The notes below the pieces were generated by a model, which was not told the origin of the DNA, made no database searches, and saw only the letters and a list, made by a program, of their open reading frames with translations. A stretch of DNA of 44,378 nucleotides, from positions 1-44,378 of the forward strand of contig JAFMBV010000022.1 in NCBI GenBank assembly GCA_017858255.1. Direction: 5' to 3'. This stretch comes from Bacteriovoracaceae bacterium. Its GTDB lineage: Bacteria > Bdellovibrionota > Bacteriovoracia > Bacteriovoracales > Bacteriovoracaceae. The translations under genes and the position numbers were made by a program. Below are positions 1 through 8,809 of the stretch, piece after piece (the first letter of the stretch is position 1; the number at the start of each line of letters is the position of its first letter).

Positions 1-177
1 TTTGAAGTACGACTCTTGCATGGAGTTCATGGGGGTATGATCAGAATTGGCTTCCTTAAAGATGCCTCCGTCCCAGTTTCCAAGAAATGAGAAGCCGATG
101 AGTCCAGAAGAACCCAATAAAAAGATAACGAAAAGGAAGGTATGTTTTCGCGCCATCATCATGAGAAATTCTACCAT
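1..177 (-). CDS. Truncated membrane-anchored protein, N-terminus only
   Basis: The window edge cuts this gene, leaving its first 59 codons. The product starts MVEFLMMMARKHTF, followed by a hydrophobic stretch (about residues 12-30) and then a polar segment that begins NWDGG. This is the pattern of an inner-membrane signal anchor with a periplasmic body. A short basic start and a single anchor are also seen at the N-terminus of PpiD/SurA-type folding factors, but too little sequence is present to name a family. It diverges from mutS and the two share the intergenic region. The open frame and start codon are seen directly; the function is unknown. Confidence 0.55.
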   Translation of the reverse strand, partial: MVEFLMMMARKHTFLFVIFLLGSSGLIGFSFLGNWDGGIFKEANSDHTPMNSMQESYFK

Positions 178-250
178 GAAGGATTAGTGGAACGCTCTAT
201 TTTTTAATGACTTAGCCTTACCATGCTCAAACTTAATCAGCGCGTTATCC

Positions 251-280
251 TTGCCTTTTCCTGACTATTTTTGTCATAAT
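251..280 (+). promoter_or_regulatory. Candidate sigma-70 promoter of mutS
   Basis: TTGCCT (251-256) and CATAAT (275-280) are separated by 18 bases and resemble -35 and -10 boxes. Transcription would start near 286-288. That leaves room for the Shine-Dalgarno at 299-304 and supports the GTG at 310 as the mutS start rather than the ATG at 295. This is a by-eye match. Confidence 0.45.
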
Positions 281-309
281 TAGCCTTTCGACAAATGCAA
301 GGAGACAAT

Positions 310-2976
310 GTGTCGCACACCACCCTCCAAATGGTTCTTGATGCCAATATAAAGCTCACCCCTATGATGGAGCAGTACAGCTCTATCAAGGAAAACTACC
401 AAGACCATATCTTACTCTTTCGTATGGGTGACTTTTACGAAGTTTTCTTTGAAGATGCCGTACGTGCCTCGCAACTCCTAAATATTACGCTTACCCACCG
501 AGGTAAGGTTGGTGACTACCCCATTCCAATGGCCGGAATTCCTCACCATGCAGCGACTGTTTATGTAGACCGTCTTTCTAATAGAGGCCTCAAAGTTGCT
601 ATTTGTGAGCAAATACAAGATCCCAAAGATGCTAAGGGAATTGTAAAAAGGGCCGTTACCCAAGTCGTTAGTCCGGGCATGCCTTATGATCTCGATAAAA
701 CAGAGGCCCGTGAACAACGCTTCATGGTGGCCACATATAAAGAAGAAGGTCTTATCACCTTCATCGCCTTAGATTTTACTACAGGTGAATTTATTGGATG
801 CTTGCTGAACTCTGATGAGGAACTTGTTAATAAGCTTCTTATGTACTCACCCCGTGAAATCGTAACTTTCATGGGACAATGGGATGAAAATAAAAAAATA
901 ACAGGCGCTCTCGACCATATTGGCACCCTTAAGACTTATCTTACTGAAGATTATTTCACGCCAAAGTTTACAGAAATTTATCTGGAGAAGATCCTTCCTG
1001 GCTTTAAAAGAGATAAAACAATAAAAGGCCACAGCAACATCTTAAAGGCCATGGGTGCCCTTGCCTATTATGTGTGCTCAACTCAAAATCTTGATCAATT
1101 TTTTCATATCAGACCCTTTCGCCTTCTTAATGAACAAGAAGAGATGAAGGTAACTCTCTCAACTCTCCAAGGCCTTGAGATCTTACCTAAAAGTCGTGAG
1201 ACTTATAAAGAAAGCTTACTAGGCTATATGGATAAGACTCAAAGTGCTTTAGGCTCAAGAGCTCTTAAAAAACTTTTTAGTACCCCTTTATACAACATCG
1301 AAAGAATTACAGAACGCCAAGACACTGTTGAAAAACTTTTGGCGGCTCCCGAAATATTGACAGACATGAGGGATATACTTGGAGATGTTCGCGACTTAGA
1401 AAGGATTCTAGCAAAAGTTAGCACCAATAAAGCAACTCCAGGCGACCTCATAAACACGGCAGCTGCTATTGAATGTTATGAAAATCTTGCTAAAAAGTTT
1501 ACAGGTCCCCTTAAGAATCTCTTTACCCCACTAAAGCCTGCCGCCATTAAAAAGCTTTCGGCCTTAAATAGTGAAATAAGAAAAACGATCAACGACGAAG
1601 TTGGAGCCTCTCTCGATAAGGGCAATCTTATTAAATCTGGCGCCTCTAAACAAAGAGATCGTCTGGCAAAACTTTCTCAAAATGCGTCCCTTGAGCTTAA
1701 ACAACTTGAAGAGCGCTACCGAGAAGAAACAGGAATCCCAAAACTACGCTTAAAATCCAATAATGTTGCCGGCTACTTTGTAGAGGTATCAAAGTCTTAC
1801 TCAAAACAAATACCCAAACATTTTGAAAGAAGACAAACTCTCGTCAACAGTGAACGCTATACCACTGAAGAGCTCAATGAATTCGAAAAAGAAATTACCT
1901 CTGCGAAAGAAAAACTAGAACGTCTTGAAAGAGAAATTTTCAAAGGCATTGTTGAGAGTATGACTTCTATGTCTGACTCAATCCAAGTACTTGCAGATAA
2001 ATTATCCTACATCGACGCTCTTCAATCGCTAGCGTGGATCTCCCTCCAAGAGGGGTTTCATAAACCTACATTTAATACTTCTGGTAGCCTAACGCTCAAA
2101 AGAGCCTGGCATCCTCTCATTAAAAGTGTACTTAAAGACCAATTCGTTAGCCACGACCTTGTCTTAGATAAGGACATATACTTTGGTCTTATTACGGGCC
2201 CGAACATGGCCGGTAAAACTACCGTTATGCGTGAAGTGGCCATCATTCAAATTCTAGCCCAAGTAGGCTGTTTTGTTCCTGCTGAAGTTGCTTCATTATC
2301 TATGTGTGATTTTCTCTTCAGCCGCCTTGGTGCTTCTGATGACATACTCAAAGGTCAATCGACTTTTATGGTTGAAATGGCCGAAACTGCAGAGATCATT
2401 CGCCATGCCACAGACAAGTCCTTGGTAATACTCGATGAAGTAGGAAGAGGTACTTCCACTTATGACGGACTCAGTATCGCTTGGGCCTTAGTAGAGCATC
2501 TTATCTACACCACTAAGTGCTTTAGCCTCTTTGCGACTCATTATCATGAACTTATTGACCTTATTGAGGAACTTCCTCATGGTAAAAACCTTACGGTTCA
2601 AACACAGAATAAAGATGGGGATGTTCAATTTCTCTATCGATTAATTGAAGAAGGTGCCAGCCAAAGTTTTGGTATCTACGTAGCAAAACTTGCGGGCCTT
2701 CCCCCTTCACTTCTTCACAGGGCCACAGAAATATTGAGTGGCCTTGAAGATCAAGAGCAAAGTGGCGCTGCGATTAACAAAGGTCTTCCAAAAGAAATTC
2801 CCGGAAAACAGTTAGACTTTTTTCCAGATAGCGAGAGGGTTCCAGAAATCCCCCCTTATCTTAAGGAACTAGAAAAAGAACTTCTCGAGCTGGATCTTAA
2901 TAATATGACGCCACTTCAGATTATGAATAAGATGCAAAATCTTAAAGAAGATCTTAACCATTCAAAATTACAGTAA
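310..2976 (+). CDS. mutS: DNA mismatch repair protein MutS
   Basis: MutS binds mispaired bases and small loops in new DNA and, with MutL, starts strand-specific repair. The N-terminal mismatch-reading motif GDFYEVF is present, with the Phe and Glu that contact the mispair. The C-terminal ATPase has Walker A GPNMAGKTT (family usual GPNMAGKST or GPNMGGKST), the signature DEVGRGTSTYDG, and the ATHYHEL motif. At about 888 residues it is full length for the family. The frame also opens at ATG 295, but AAGGAG at 299-304 lies five bases before GTG 310, so I take GTG as the start. It appears to be transcribed from its own promoter. The identification is secure. Confidence 0.96.
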   Translation: MSHTTLQMVLDANIKLTPMMEQYSSIKENYQDHILLFRMGDFYEVFFEDAVRASQLLNITLTHRGKVGDYPIPMAGIPHHAATVYVDRLSNRGLKVAICEQIQDPKDAKGIVKRAVTQVVSPGMPYDLDKTEAREQRFMVATYKEEGLITFIALDFTTGEFIGCLLNSDEELVNKLLMYSPREIVTFMGQWDENKKITGALDHIGTLKTYLTEDYFTPKFTEIYLEKILPGFKRDKTIKGHSNILKAMGALAYYVCSTQNLDQFFHIRPFRLLNEQEEMKVTLSTLQGLEILPKSRETYKESLLGYMDKTQSALGSRALKKLFSTPLYNIERITERQDTVEKLLAAPEILTDMRDILGDVRDLERILAKVSTNKATPGDLINTAAAIECYENLAKKFTGPLKNLFTPLKPAAIKKLSALNSEIRKTINDEVGASLDKGNLIKSGASKQRDRLAKLSQNASLELKQLEERYREETGIPKLRLKSNNVAGYFVEVSKSYSKQIPKHFERRQTLVNSERYTTEELNEFEKEITSAKEKLERLEREIFKGIVESMTSMSDSIQVLADKLSYIDALQSLAWISLQEGFHKPTFNTSGSLTLKRAWHPLIKSVLKDQFVSHDLVLDKDIYFGLITGPNMAGKTTVMREVAIIQILAQVGCFVPAEVASLSMCDFLFSRLGASDDILKGQSTFMVEMAETAEIIRHATDKSLVILDEVGRGTSTYDGLSIAWALVEHLIYTTKCFSLFATHYHELIDLIEELPHGKNLTVQTQNKDGDVQFLYRLIEEGASQSFGIYVAKLAGLPPSLLHRATEILSGLEDQEQSGAAINKGLPKEIPGKQLDFFPDSERVPEIPPYLKELEKELLELDLNNMTPLQIMNKMQNLKEDLNHSKLQ

Positions 2977-3035
2977 ACCCGACTAATTAGTACTGTCATT
3001 TTCTATTCATCTGCTCGCTAAAATATTCCGATAAA

Positions 3036-3698
3036 GTGAGTATGAACTGGTCCAATAAAAATTTAGAGACAAATGCTGAAATCCTATCATTCCCTACTTC
3101 TGTTGATTTAAAACCCTCTGGGCAGACAGAAAAAGAGATTAAAGCTGAACGTTGGGAAGAGGCGCGTAAGGGAAAGTTAAAGAAAAGGTTTTATGCCTTT
3201 TTTACTGACCTTTTTCTCATTGGCCTATTACAAAAAGCTATCATTTTTTCTTATGTAAGCTTTATAAATCAAACTCTTTACCAAGCTCCTGCCATTGTGA
3301 GGAGCAACCTCACTAGCAATGTAACAGAGCTAAAAATATCAACGCTTATTTTTACTTTCTTTAGTTACTTTCTCATTAGCTATTATATGGGCCATGGGAA
3401 AACTATTGGGAAAACGGTTTTTAACCTGAGGGTTCTAAGTCACGAGGGCGAAGCTGAAGAGTTGAGTTTTATGGAATCCTTCATGAGAACACTAGGATAT
3501 ACCACATGTTGTGTCACAGGTAGTTTTCTCTTCGCGATTGTATTTCTTAGGAGTGACAATCGTGGCATTCCAGACTTCTTTTCTCAAACAGAGGTCATTA
3601 CTGAGGAAGAGTTTACTCTCTATCAAGAAGAACTCCATCAAGAACAAATCGCTTTCAATCAAAAGGAAGATCTTCAACTCGATCTCTTTGCCTCATAA
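3036..3698 (+). CDS. RDD family membrane protein
   Basis: The product has about 220 residues. A polar N-terminus precedes KKRFYAFFTDLFLI, the Arg/Asp start of an RDD domain. Then come three or four hydrophobic segments, the conserved GKTIGKTVFNLRV loop between helices, and DNRGIPDFFSQTEVI, matching the Asp-containing end of the domain. RDD proteins are small inner-membrane proteins; some have been linked to ion transport, but most have no known role. A charged tail of about 40 residues follows the domain. The start could be GTG 3036 or ATG 3042; neither has a strong Shine-Dalgarno. Two exported unknowns follow closely and may be co-transcribed. Confidence 0.8.
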   Translation: MSMNWSNKNLETNAEILSFPTSVDLKPSGQTEKEIKAERWEEARKGKLKKRFYAFFTDLFLIGLLQKAIIFSYVSFINQTLYQAPAIVRSNLTSNVTELKISTLIFTFFSYFLISYYMGHGKTIGKTVFNLRVLSHEGEAEELSFMESFMRTLGYTTCCVTGSFLFAIVFLRSDNRGIPDFFSQTEVITEEEFTLYQEELHQEQIAFNQKEDLQLDLFAS

Positions 3699-3710
3699 GG
3701 ATTAGAAGAA

Positions 3711-4241
3711 GTGAGAGGGTTTATTTTCATTACATTCCTTCTCATTTGCCAAAGTACTGCTCTTTTCGCCAAAGAAATGCCCAGAGACATACTAAGAGAC
3801 ATACCGACTGAACTCAGTAACAACTGGAAAGAAAAGGCCGTCTTCTTCGGCGTGAATAAGGCCTGGGATTACCTTCCTCAAGAGCACACTCTTCTTACCT
3901 ATCTAGCCAGAGATGAGGCCTTTAACTATAAGACCTTTTCCGAAGAGAAGTATTTCGAAGGTCTTACCAAGGCCAGAGAGATTGGACTTAAGCTTGCCGG
4001 TATAAAGAATTGGAAAATTTTAAAAAAGAAACTAATCAAAATCTCTGATAAGAAAATACTTATAAAACTAAGTGGTACTTATCTTGTAAAACGTGGATTC
4101 GTCAAATTTACGGAGTGGCAACTCTTTACTGGTGAGGAGTATCATCAAGTCGCCCTTATTGAAAATAAAGATGCATACTCCCCTCTTTCAAAAAAACAAC
4201 TCAAAAATATTTTCCACTCTCTATTGGGAGTGAGTCCATGA
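3711..4241 (+). CDS. Exported protein of unknown function (176 aa)
   Basis: A GTG start gives an N-terminal signal peptide (MRGFIFITFLLICQSTALFA, predicted cleavage after AlaLeuPheAla), then a mature part of about 155 residues rich in Lys, Leu and aromatics. I recognise no domain. It begins 12 bases after the RDD gene, and its stop overlaps the next start by four bases (ATGA), so it is probably translationally coupled to the 464-residue exported protein. The pair may work together in the periplasm or outer membrane; that is inferred only from the coupling. Confidence 0.7.
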   Translation: MRGFIFITFLLICQSTALFAKEMPRDILRDIPTELSNNWKEKAVFFGVNKAWDYLPQEHTLLTYLARDEAFNYKTFSEEKYFEGLTKAREIGLKLAGIKNWKILKKKLIKISDKKILIKLSGTYLVKRGFVKFTEWQLFTGEEYHQVALIENKDAYSPLSKKQLKNIFHSLLGVSP

Positions 4242-5632
4242 AGACTTTATTTTTCCTTGTTAACTTCACCCTCTTTTTTTCACTGCAGGCCGAGCCCTAT
4301 CGAAACTTACCTTGTCCTGAAAGCACCTATGACACGCCAGAGTTAGACAGACTCATGGAGGGTATTAACCCCGTTGTTAATGTAGTCAATGATTGTGAAG
4401 AGAGAGAGGGTATTGAGGATGCTTATAAAAGAAAAGGTGATCAAGGACCTCCAAATTGGCCAGAGGCCCTACTCGAAAACCCAATTGATTGCATAAAAGG
4501 CCTCTTCTCAGGTCTTATTGATTCCGTTGTCGATATTAGTAACTTTCTATGGTCACTTCTAAAGACTTTCATGAATACATTAAACGCTTCTATGCATGGG
4601 ACCTACAATTTCTTGAAAGCTGCTTTTACAGGAAATCTCTCTTACTGGTTTAGTGAGGCATCAAATGGAGCCTCTGATTTTATAAATAGTTTCTTTGAAA
4701 GTATTAAAGCTATTCCAGAGGCGATTGGTGGTTTATTTAAGGATAAAGTTGAAGAGTGGCAATGCCTTAATGGTGCCGGTCAATCTCAATATGTTTGCAA
4801 AATGATTGGCTATGTTGGTGGAGATACACTCATCACAGCACTAACTCTAGGCGGCTCAAAGCTAGGACTAATCTCAAAGATAGGCCAAGGCGTGAAAAAG
4901 ACTCTTAATTTAAAAAAGAAACATCACAGAAAAGCAAGAAACGTCTATGAGGATCCCAAGAACCCACTCACTCATATTCCCAAACGAGATTTAAACCAAC
5001 TCATACTCGATAACGTTAAAGACAGACGATTCGTTGTGGAAACTGATGCCAGCGGCCATTATTCTGTACGCTACTTTGACCCTGATGGGAGGCCAAGGAT
5101 GTTTGATGGCTCACCCTTCTATCATTACTTTCTCAATAAAAAGTTACGCAGAGAAGGTGTTGGAACAAATCGAGATCGTTCAAAAGGAAACTTAAGAGCT
5201 GGTGAACATTTTACTGTGGATGTTCCCCCAGAAAAGTTTGGGGACCTCATGAACTTTATTGAAAAGCAAAAAGGTACTTTATCGATGGCCTGCACCCGTA
5301 CTGCCTGCGAATCGATGAAGGCCACGGGTGTTGATATTGGTCAAAAGCCAGTTCCAAGTATTGATGGTCTTTATAAGACCTTGGTGAAGGAAGCGGAAAC
5401 AAACCCCCAAGTCACAAGAGTTCCAGTAAATCTAACGATCCCTGAACAGGCCTTAGTTATTGACCGCTTTAGGAGTAATACAAATATTGTGCGCTTCAAT
5501 TTTGGTGCAGTCGCCTTTTCAGGCGTAATGTATGGAGGTGCAACAGTTGCCACCCCACCAACTATGGTTATTGAGGCCATGAGCTCCCACATTCCTGTAG
5601 GAGCCGATCAACCAGAACTAATAGATCGCTAG
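4238..5632 (+). CDS. Exported protein of unknown function (464 aa)
   Basis: The signal peptide MKTLFFLVNFTLFFSLQA is followed by a Cys-containing N-terminal part (NLPCPES, VNDCEE, IDCIKG). A long amphipathic or hydrophobic stretch comes next (roughly residues 85-160), then a Lys/Arg patch (KKTLNLKKKHHRKARN), then a polar C-terminal half with the paired cysteines of MACTRTACESM. GGGAG lies seven bases before the ATG. No enzyme signature is visible. The hydrophobic middle followed by a basic linker and a compact C-terminal part recalls secreted polymorphic effectors, but no toxin fold can be named. Its 3' end meets aspS head-on with four bases between them. Confidence 0.72.
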   Translation: MKTLFFLVNFTLFFSLQAEPYRNLPCPESTYDTPELDRLMEGINPVVNVVNDCEEREGIEDAYKRKGDQGPPNWPEALLENPIDCIKGLFSGLIDSVVDISNFLWSLLKTFMNTLNASMHGTYNFLKAAFTGNLSYWFSEASNGASDFINSFFESIKAIPEAIGGLFKDKVEEWQCLNGAGQSQYVCKMIGYVGGDTLITALTLGGSKLGLISKIGQGVKKTLNLKKKHHRKARNVYEDPKNPLTHIPKRDLNQLILDNVKDRRFVVETDASGHYSVRYFDPDGRPRMFDGSPFYHYFLNKKLRREGVGTNRDRSKGNLRAGEHFTVDVPPEKFGDLMNFIEKQKGTLSMACTRTACESMKATGVDIGQKPVPSIDGLYKTLVKEAETNPQVTRVPVNLTIPEQALVIDRFRSNTNIVRFNFGAVAFSGVMYGGATVATPPTMVIEAMSSHIPVGADQPELIDR

Positions 5633-5636
5633 AAAT

Positions 5637-7433
5637 TTATTTCGTAAAATTCATATGCAGCTCTTTAAGCTGAGCTGTCCCCGGAGTTGAAGGGGCCTGG
5701 GCCATTAAGTCAGTGGCCGATGTAGTCTTTGGAAAAGCAATCACGTCTCTTATTGAATCCGTCCCCGTCATCAACATAACAATCCTATCTAAACCAAAGG
5801 CAAGACCACCATGCGGTGGGACTCCATAGCGTAGGGCCTCTAAAAAGAAACCAAATTGATGTTGAGTTTCCTCTTCGCTCATCCCTAGTGCTTCAAACAT
5901 TTTTCTTTGAACATCACCACGGTGAATCCTGATAGAGCCGCCACCAAGTTCATAGCCATTACAAACGACATCGTAAGCTTCAGCTCGCACTTGCTCCCAG
6001 TTTTCTTTACCACCTTGAAGAAATTTTTCAACATCTTCTTCCATTGGCATTGTAAAAGGGTGATGCATGGCCACGAAACGCTTTGCTTCTTCATCATAAT
6101 CAAGAAGAGGGAAATCATTTACCCATAGGAAAGCATAACCTTCACCAATAAGTTCTAGTTTTTTACCAAGGTGACGTCTGAGTGCATCTGCACATGAGTG
6201 AACGACACTAGGTTTAAGATCTGCAAAGAAGAGCCAGGTTCCATCGCCACTAAATCCCGTAGATTCTTCAAGGCGCTTCATAATCTGGTCATCAATGAAT
6301 TTTGAAATTCCGGCACTTCTTTCGCCGTTATTAACCTTAAAGAAGGCAACGCCTTTACCACCGTGAGGTTTTACAATATCAACAAAGCCATCGGTATCCT
6401 TGCGGGAAAAACTACCATTTTCGGCCGGTACAAACATCGTTTTAATAAGACCGCCATTTTGAGCAGGACCACTAAGAACAGCAAATTCAGAATCTTTAAA
6501 CAAATCAGTAACGATTCGCTGTTCAAGGCCAAAGCGAATATCAGGCTTATCAGAGCCATAGACTTCCATTACCTGAGAGTAACTCATGATCGGCATTGAG
6601 AAACCGCTCTCAAATTTGAATAGCTTAGTAACAATCTTCTCCACTAGGCTTTTAATATAACTTGGAGTTGTAAATGAAACTTCCATATCAATTTGAGAAA
6701 ATTCTGGCTGACGATCGGCGCGAAGATCTTCGTCACGAAAACAGCGACAAATTTGAAAATACTTATCTGTACCACCAATCATCAAAAGTTGTTTTAAAGT
6801 TTGAGGTGATTGAGGAAGGGCATAGACCTGTCCCGGATGGACTCGAGAAGGAACGATATAATCTCTGGCTCCTTCTGGTGTCGACTTATAAAGAATCGGT
6901 GTCTCAACCTCTATAAAATCTTCTTCATTCAATATATTTCGGACATCAATAGTGGCTTGAGAACGGATCTTAAGGATCTTTTGCAATCGCGTGCTTCTAA
7001 GGTCGAGGTAGCGATACTTTAATTTTAAATTTTCTGTCGCTTCTTGAGTGCCATGGGGAAGAAAAGGAAGACTCTCAATATCACAGGCTGAGAGTAGTTC
7101 GATACTTTCAACCATAAGCTCTACTTCGCCAGTGGCCATATTCTTGTTTCGGGCATCTTCTGGTCGAGTTCTTACTTCACCCGTTACTCTCAACGTTGAT
7201 TCCAAGTGACACTTCTTAAGAATACCGAGGTCACCTTTAAACTCTTTAAAGCTTAGTTGGGTTAATCCATACTTATCGCGCAAATCAATAAAGTGCAGTC
7301 CACCTAGGTCGCGAGACTTATTTACCCAACCGCATAGACTAACTTTACTGTCCTTATGGTCTATTCTCAGCTCACCACATGTGTGTGAGCGTAAAAGTCC
7401 CTTATTTCCAATAGTGATTGTGGCCATAACCAT
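5637..7433 (-). CDS. aspS: Aspartyl-tRNA synthetase
   Basis: This cytoplasmic class II synthetase charges tRNA with aspartate. The N-terminal OB fold contains CGWVNKSRDLGGLHFIDLR. The catalytic core has TPEGARDYIVPSR, the motif 2 region FRDEDLRADRQPEFSQID and motif 3 GGLAFGLDRIVML near the C-terminus, with the bacterial GAD insert between motifs 2 and 3. The length of about 598 is normal for bacteria. In the tRNA-binding loop (RDLGG) the residue is Leu rather than the His reported in non-discriminating Pseudomonas AspRS, which hints at a discriminating enzyme; that is inference. GGGAG precedes two in-frame ATGs (7433 and 7427), and either could be the start. It diverges from the DUF192 gene with only 26 bases between them. 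Confidence 0.96.
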   Translation of the reverse strand: MVMATITIGNKGLLRSHTCGELRIDHKDSKVSLCGWVNKSRDLGGLHFIDLRDKYGLTQLSFKEFKGDLGILKKCHLESTLRVTGEVRTRPEDARNKNMATGEVELMVESIELLSACDIESLPFLPHGTQEATENLKLKYRYLDLRSTRLQKILKIRSQATIDVRNILNEEDFIEVETPILYKSTPEGARDYIVPSRVHPGQVYALPQSPQTLKQLLMIGGTDKYFQICRCFRDEDLRADRQPEFSQIDMEVSFTTPSYIKSLVEKIVTKLFKFESGFSMPIMSYSQVMEVYGSDKPDIRFGLEQRIVTDLFKDSEFAVLSGPAQNGGLIKTMFVPAENGSFSRKDTDGFVDIVKPHGGKGVAFFKVNNGERSAGISKFIDDQIMKRLEESTGFSGDGTWLFFADLKPSVVHSCADALRRHLGKKLELIGEGYAFLWVNDFPLLDYDEEAKRFVAMHHPFTMPMEEDVEKFLQGGKENWEQVRAEAYDVVCNGYELGGGSIRIHRGDVQRKMFEALGMSEEETQHQFGFFLEALRYGVPPHGGLAFGLDRIVMLMTGTDSIRDVIAFPKTTSATDLMAQAPSTPGTAQLKELHMNFTK

Positions 7434-7459
7434 TTACTCCCGAGTATCCTTAACGGTGT

Positions 7460-8011
7460 ATGAAAAGCCTCTCGACTATAACGCATTCAAAACGTCCTCT
7501 CACCAAAAAATTGGTAATTTACCTGTTTATCCTCACTTTGAGCAGTAGTTTTCTTAGCTGCCAAAGTGATAACGAGGCGCAAGATGGACCTCAAGCAGGT
7601 GTCGTCGTTAAGAATTTTAAAACTTACCCCGTTAAACAGCTCGCCACGTCATCAGGTCACCTCATCAAGGCCTATATTGCAAAGACAAATCAAGAGCAAA
7701 CGCAGGGACTAAGTGGCGTAAAAGAGAACCAACTCTCTGACAATGAAGGCATGTTTTTCTGGTATGAGGTGGCGGGTCCAAGACGCTTTTGGATGCCCAA
7801 TACTTTTACAGATCTAGATATTTTCTTTTTGGATAAGAATTTTAAAGTTATCCATGTTGAAAGAGGCGTTCGCGCACATCCGGGAATGAAGGTGCCACCG
7901 GAGATTGCGAGAACACCAGTAATCTATGCCCATCATGTGCTGGAGCTTAAAGCGAGTTCATCACTTGCTAAAGAGATTAAAAAAGGATCTCAATTAAATA
8001 CTGTTAATTAA
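7460..8011 (+). CDS. DUF192 family exported protein
   Basis: A hydrophobic export signal ends at SSFLSCQS, so the product may be a lipoprotein, although Phe at the -3 position makes this an imperfect lipobox. The mature part carries DUF192 hallmarks: AKTNQEQTQGLSG, then EGMFFWYEVAGPRRFWMPNTFTDLDIFFLD, a VIHVERGV strand and a final HHVLELKA strand. DUF192 proteins are small beta-rich secreted proteins with no settled biochemical role. The stop lies in the palindrome TTAATTAA (8004-8011), which also supplies the stop of the convergent FtsB-like gene, so the two genes overlap by eight bases. Confidence 0.85.
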   Translation: MKSLSTITHSKRPLTKKLVIYLFILTLSSSFLSCQSDNEAQDGPQAGVVVKNFKTYPVKQLATSSGHLIKAYIAKTNQEQTQGLSGVKENQLSDNEGMFFWYEVAGPRRFWMPNTFTDLDIFFLDKNFKVIHVERGVRAHPGMKVPPEIARTPVIYAHHVLELKASSSLAKEIKKGSQLNTVN

Positions 8012-8690
8012 TATTTTCTGGAAATAGAATCAGAAACTCATCCTTAGCAATATATCCAAGATGGTCTCTTACAACTTTCTTTTGATATTGAGGATCTTTC
8101 TTTAATTGCCCTATCTCTTTTAAAAGACCTTTATTTTCAATTTCGATGCGAGCGAGCTCATCAAAACGACTATTAAGAACTTCTTTCTTGTCGTAATAAT
8201 CACTCACACCACCATTAGAAAAAACAAGCCTTAAAAGAAGGATCGCACAAAAAACCCAAACACCTTTGACAACATACTCATTGGTATTTTTTAAGAATTT
8301 ACTCTTTGGTTTTCTTGTTTTTGCTGTAGGTTTACGAGTTACTTTTCTTGTGACGACAGTGGGAGTTTTCGCTTCACTATAGTTAACAGGTGCCGGAGCT
8401 CGGCTCCCCTTGCGAATGGCGGTTGTAAACTCAACGTTATCAGCAGAAGCAACGCTTTTACGTGTTCCTCTACGAGCTGAAGTAGAAGTAGGTTTTGAAC
8501 TTCCTCTTCCCGGCAAAGACCAATCTTCTGAAGAGGCCATTGTCGATTGAGGTCGACTAACACGATCAGCTTGGCTGGCCCTTTTAGTCTGTTTTGCACG
8601 GTTCCTCTCAATCGCTTTTCTTAAGCGATCGGATCCGATATTGTTAGGTGCTGTTGCGCGTTCGCGCTCATTATCAAATGAAAATTCCAC
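8004..8690 (-). CDS. FtsB/DivIC-like septum formation initiator with long basic N-terminal tail
   Basis: The C-terminal 90 residues look like FtsB/DivIC: one membrane helix (about 140-157, VKGVWVFCAILLLRLVF), a coiled coil (about 165-198), and the closing element KKVVRDHLGYIAKDEFLILFPE, which matches the LG...E end of the family. These proteins join FtsL and FtsQ in the division complex at the inner membrane. E. coli FtsB has about 100 residues. Here about 135 extra cytoplasmic residues, rich in Arg, Lys, Ser, Thr and Pro, precede the helix and are probably disordered. The start is GTG, with AGGA upstream inside a 16-base direct repeat. The function follows from the family; the role of the tail is unknown. 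Confidence 0.75.
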   Translation of the reverse strand: MEFSFDNERERATAPNNIGSDRLRKAIERNRAKQTKRASQADRVSRPQSTMASSEDWSLPGRGSSKPTSTSARRGTRKSVASADNVEFTTAIRKGSRAPAPVNYSEAKTPTVVTRKVTRKPTAKTRKPKSKFLKNTNEYVVKGVWVFCAILLLRLVFSNGGVSDYYDKKEVLNSRFDELARIEIENKGLLKEIGQLKKDPQYQKKVVRDHLGYIAKDEFLILFPENIN

Positions 8691-8694
8691 AAAA

Positions 8695-8733
8695 ACGTCC
8701 TGTTTTTATTGGCGTTAACGTCCTGTTTTTATT
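8695..8733. repeat. Two 16-base direct repeats in the leader of the FtsB-like gene
   Basis: ACGTCCTGTTTTTATT occurs at 8695-8710 and again at 8718-8733, 23 bases apart and identical. On the minus strand each copy contains ACAGGACG, so the copy nearest the GTG start supplies its Shine-Dalgarno-like AGGA. It is either a small tandem duplication or a pair of protein-binding sites. Confidence 0.7.
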
Positions 8734-8809
8734 AGTTTAATGTCGCACACAATAGTATACAAGAGAAAAAGTCTTCTGGTCGGTTACTTTTTACTTAATG
8801 AGTAGGGAA

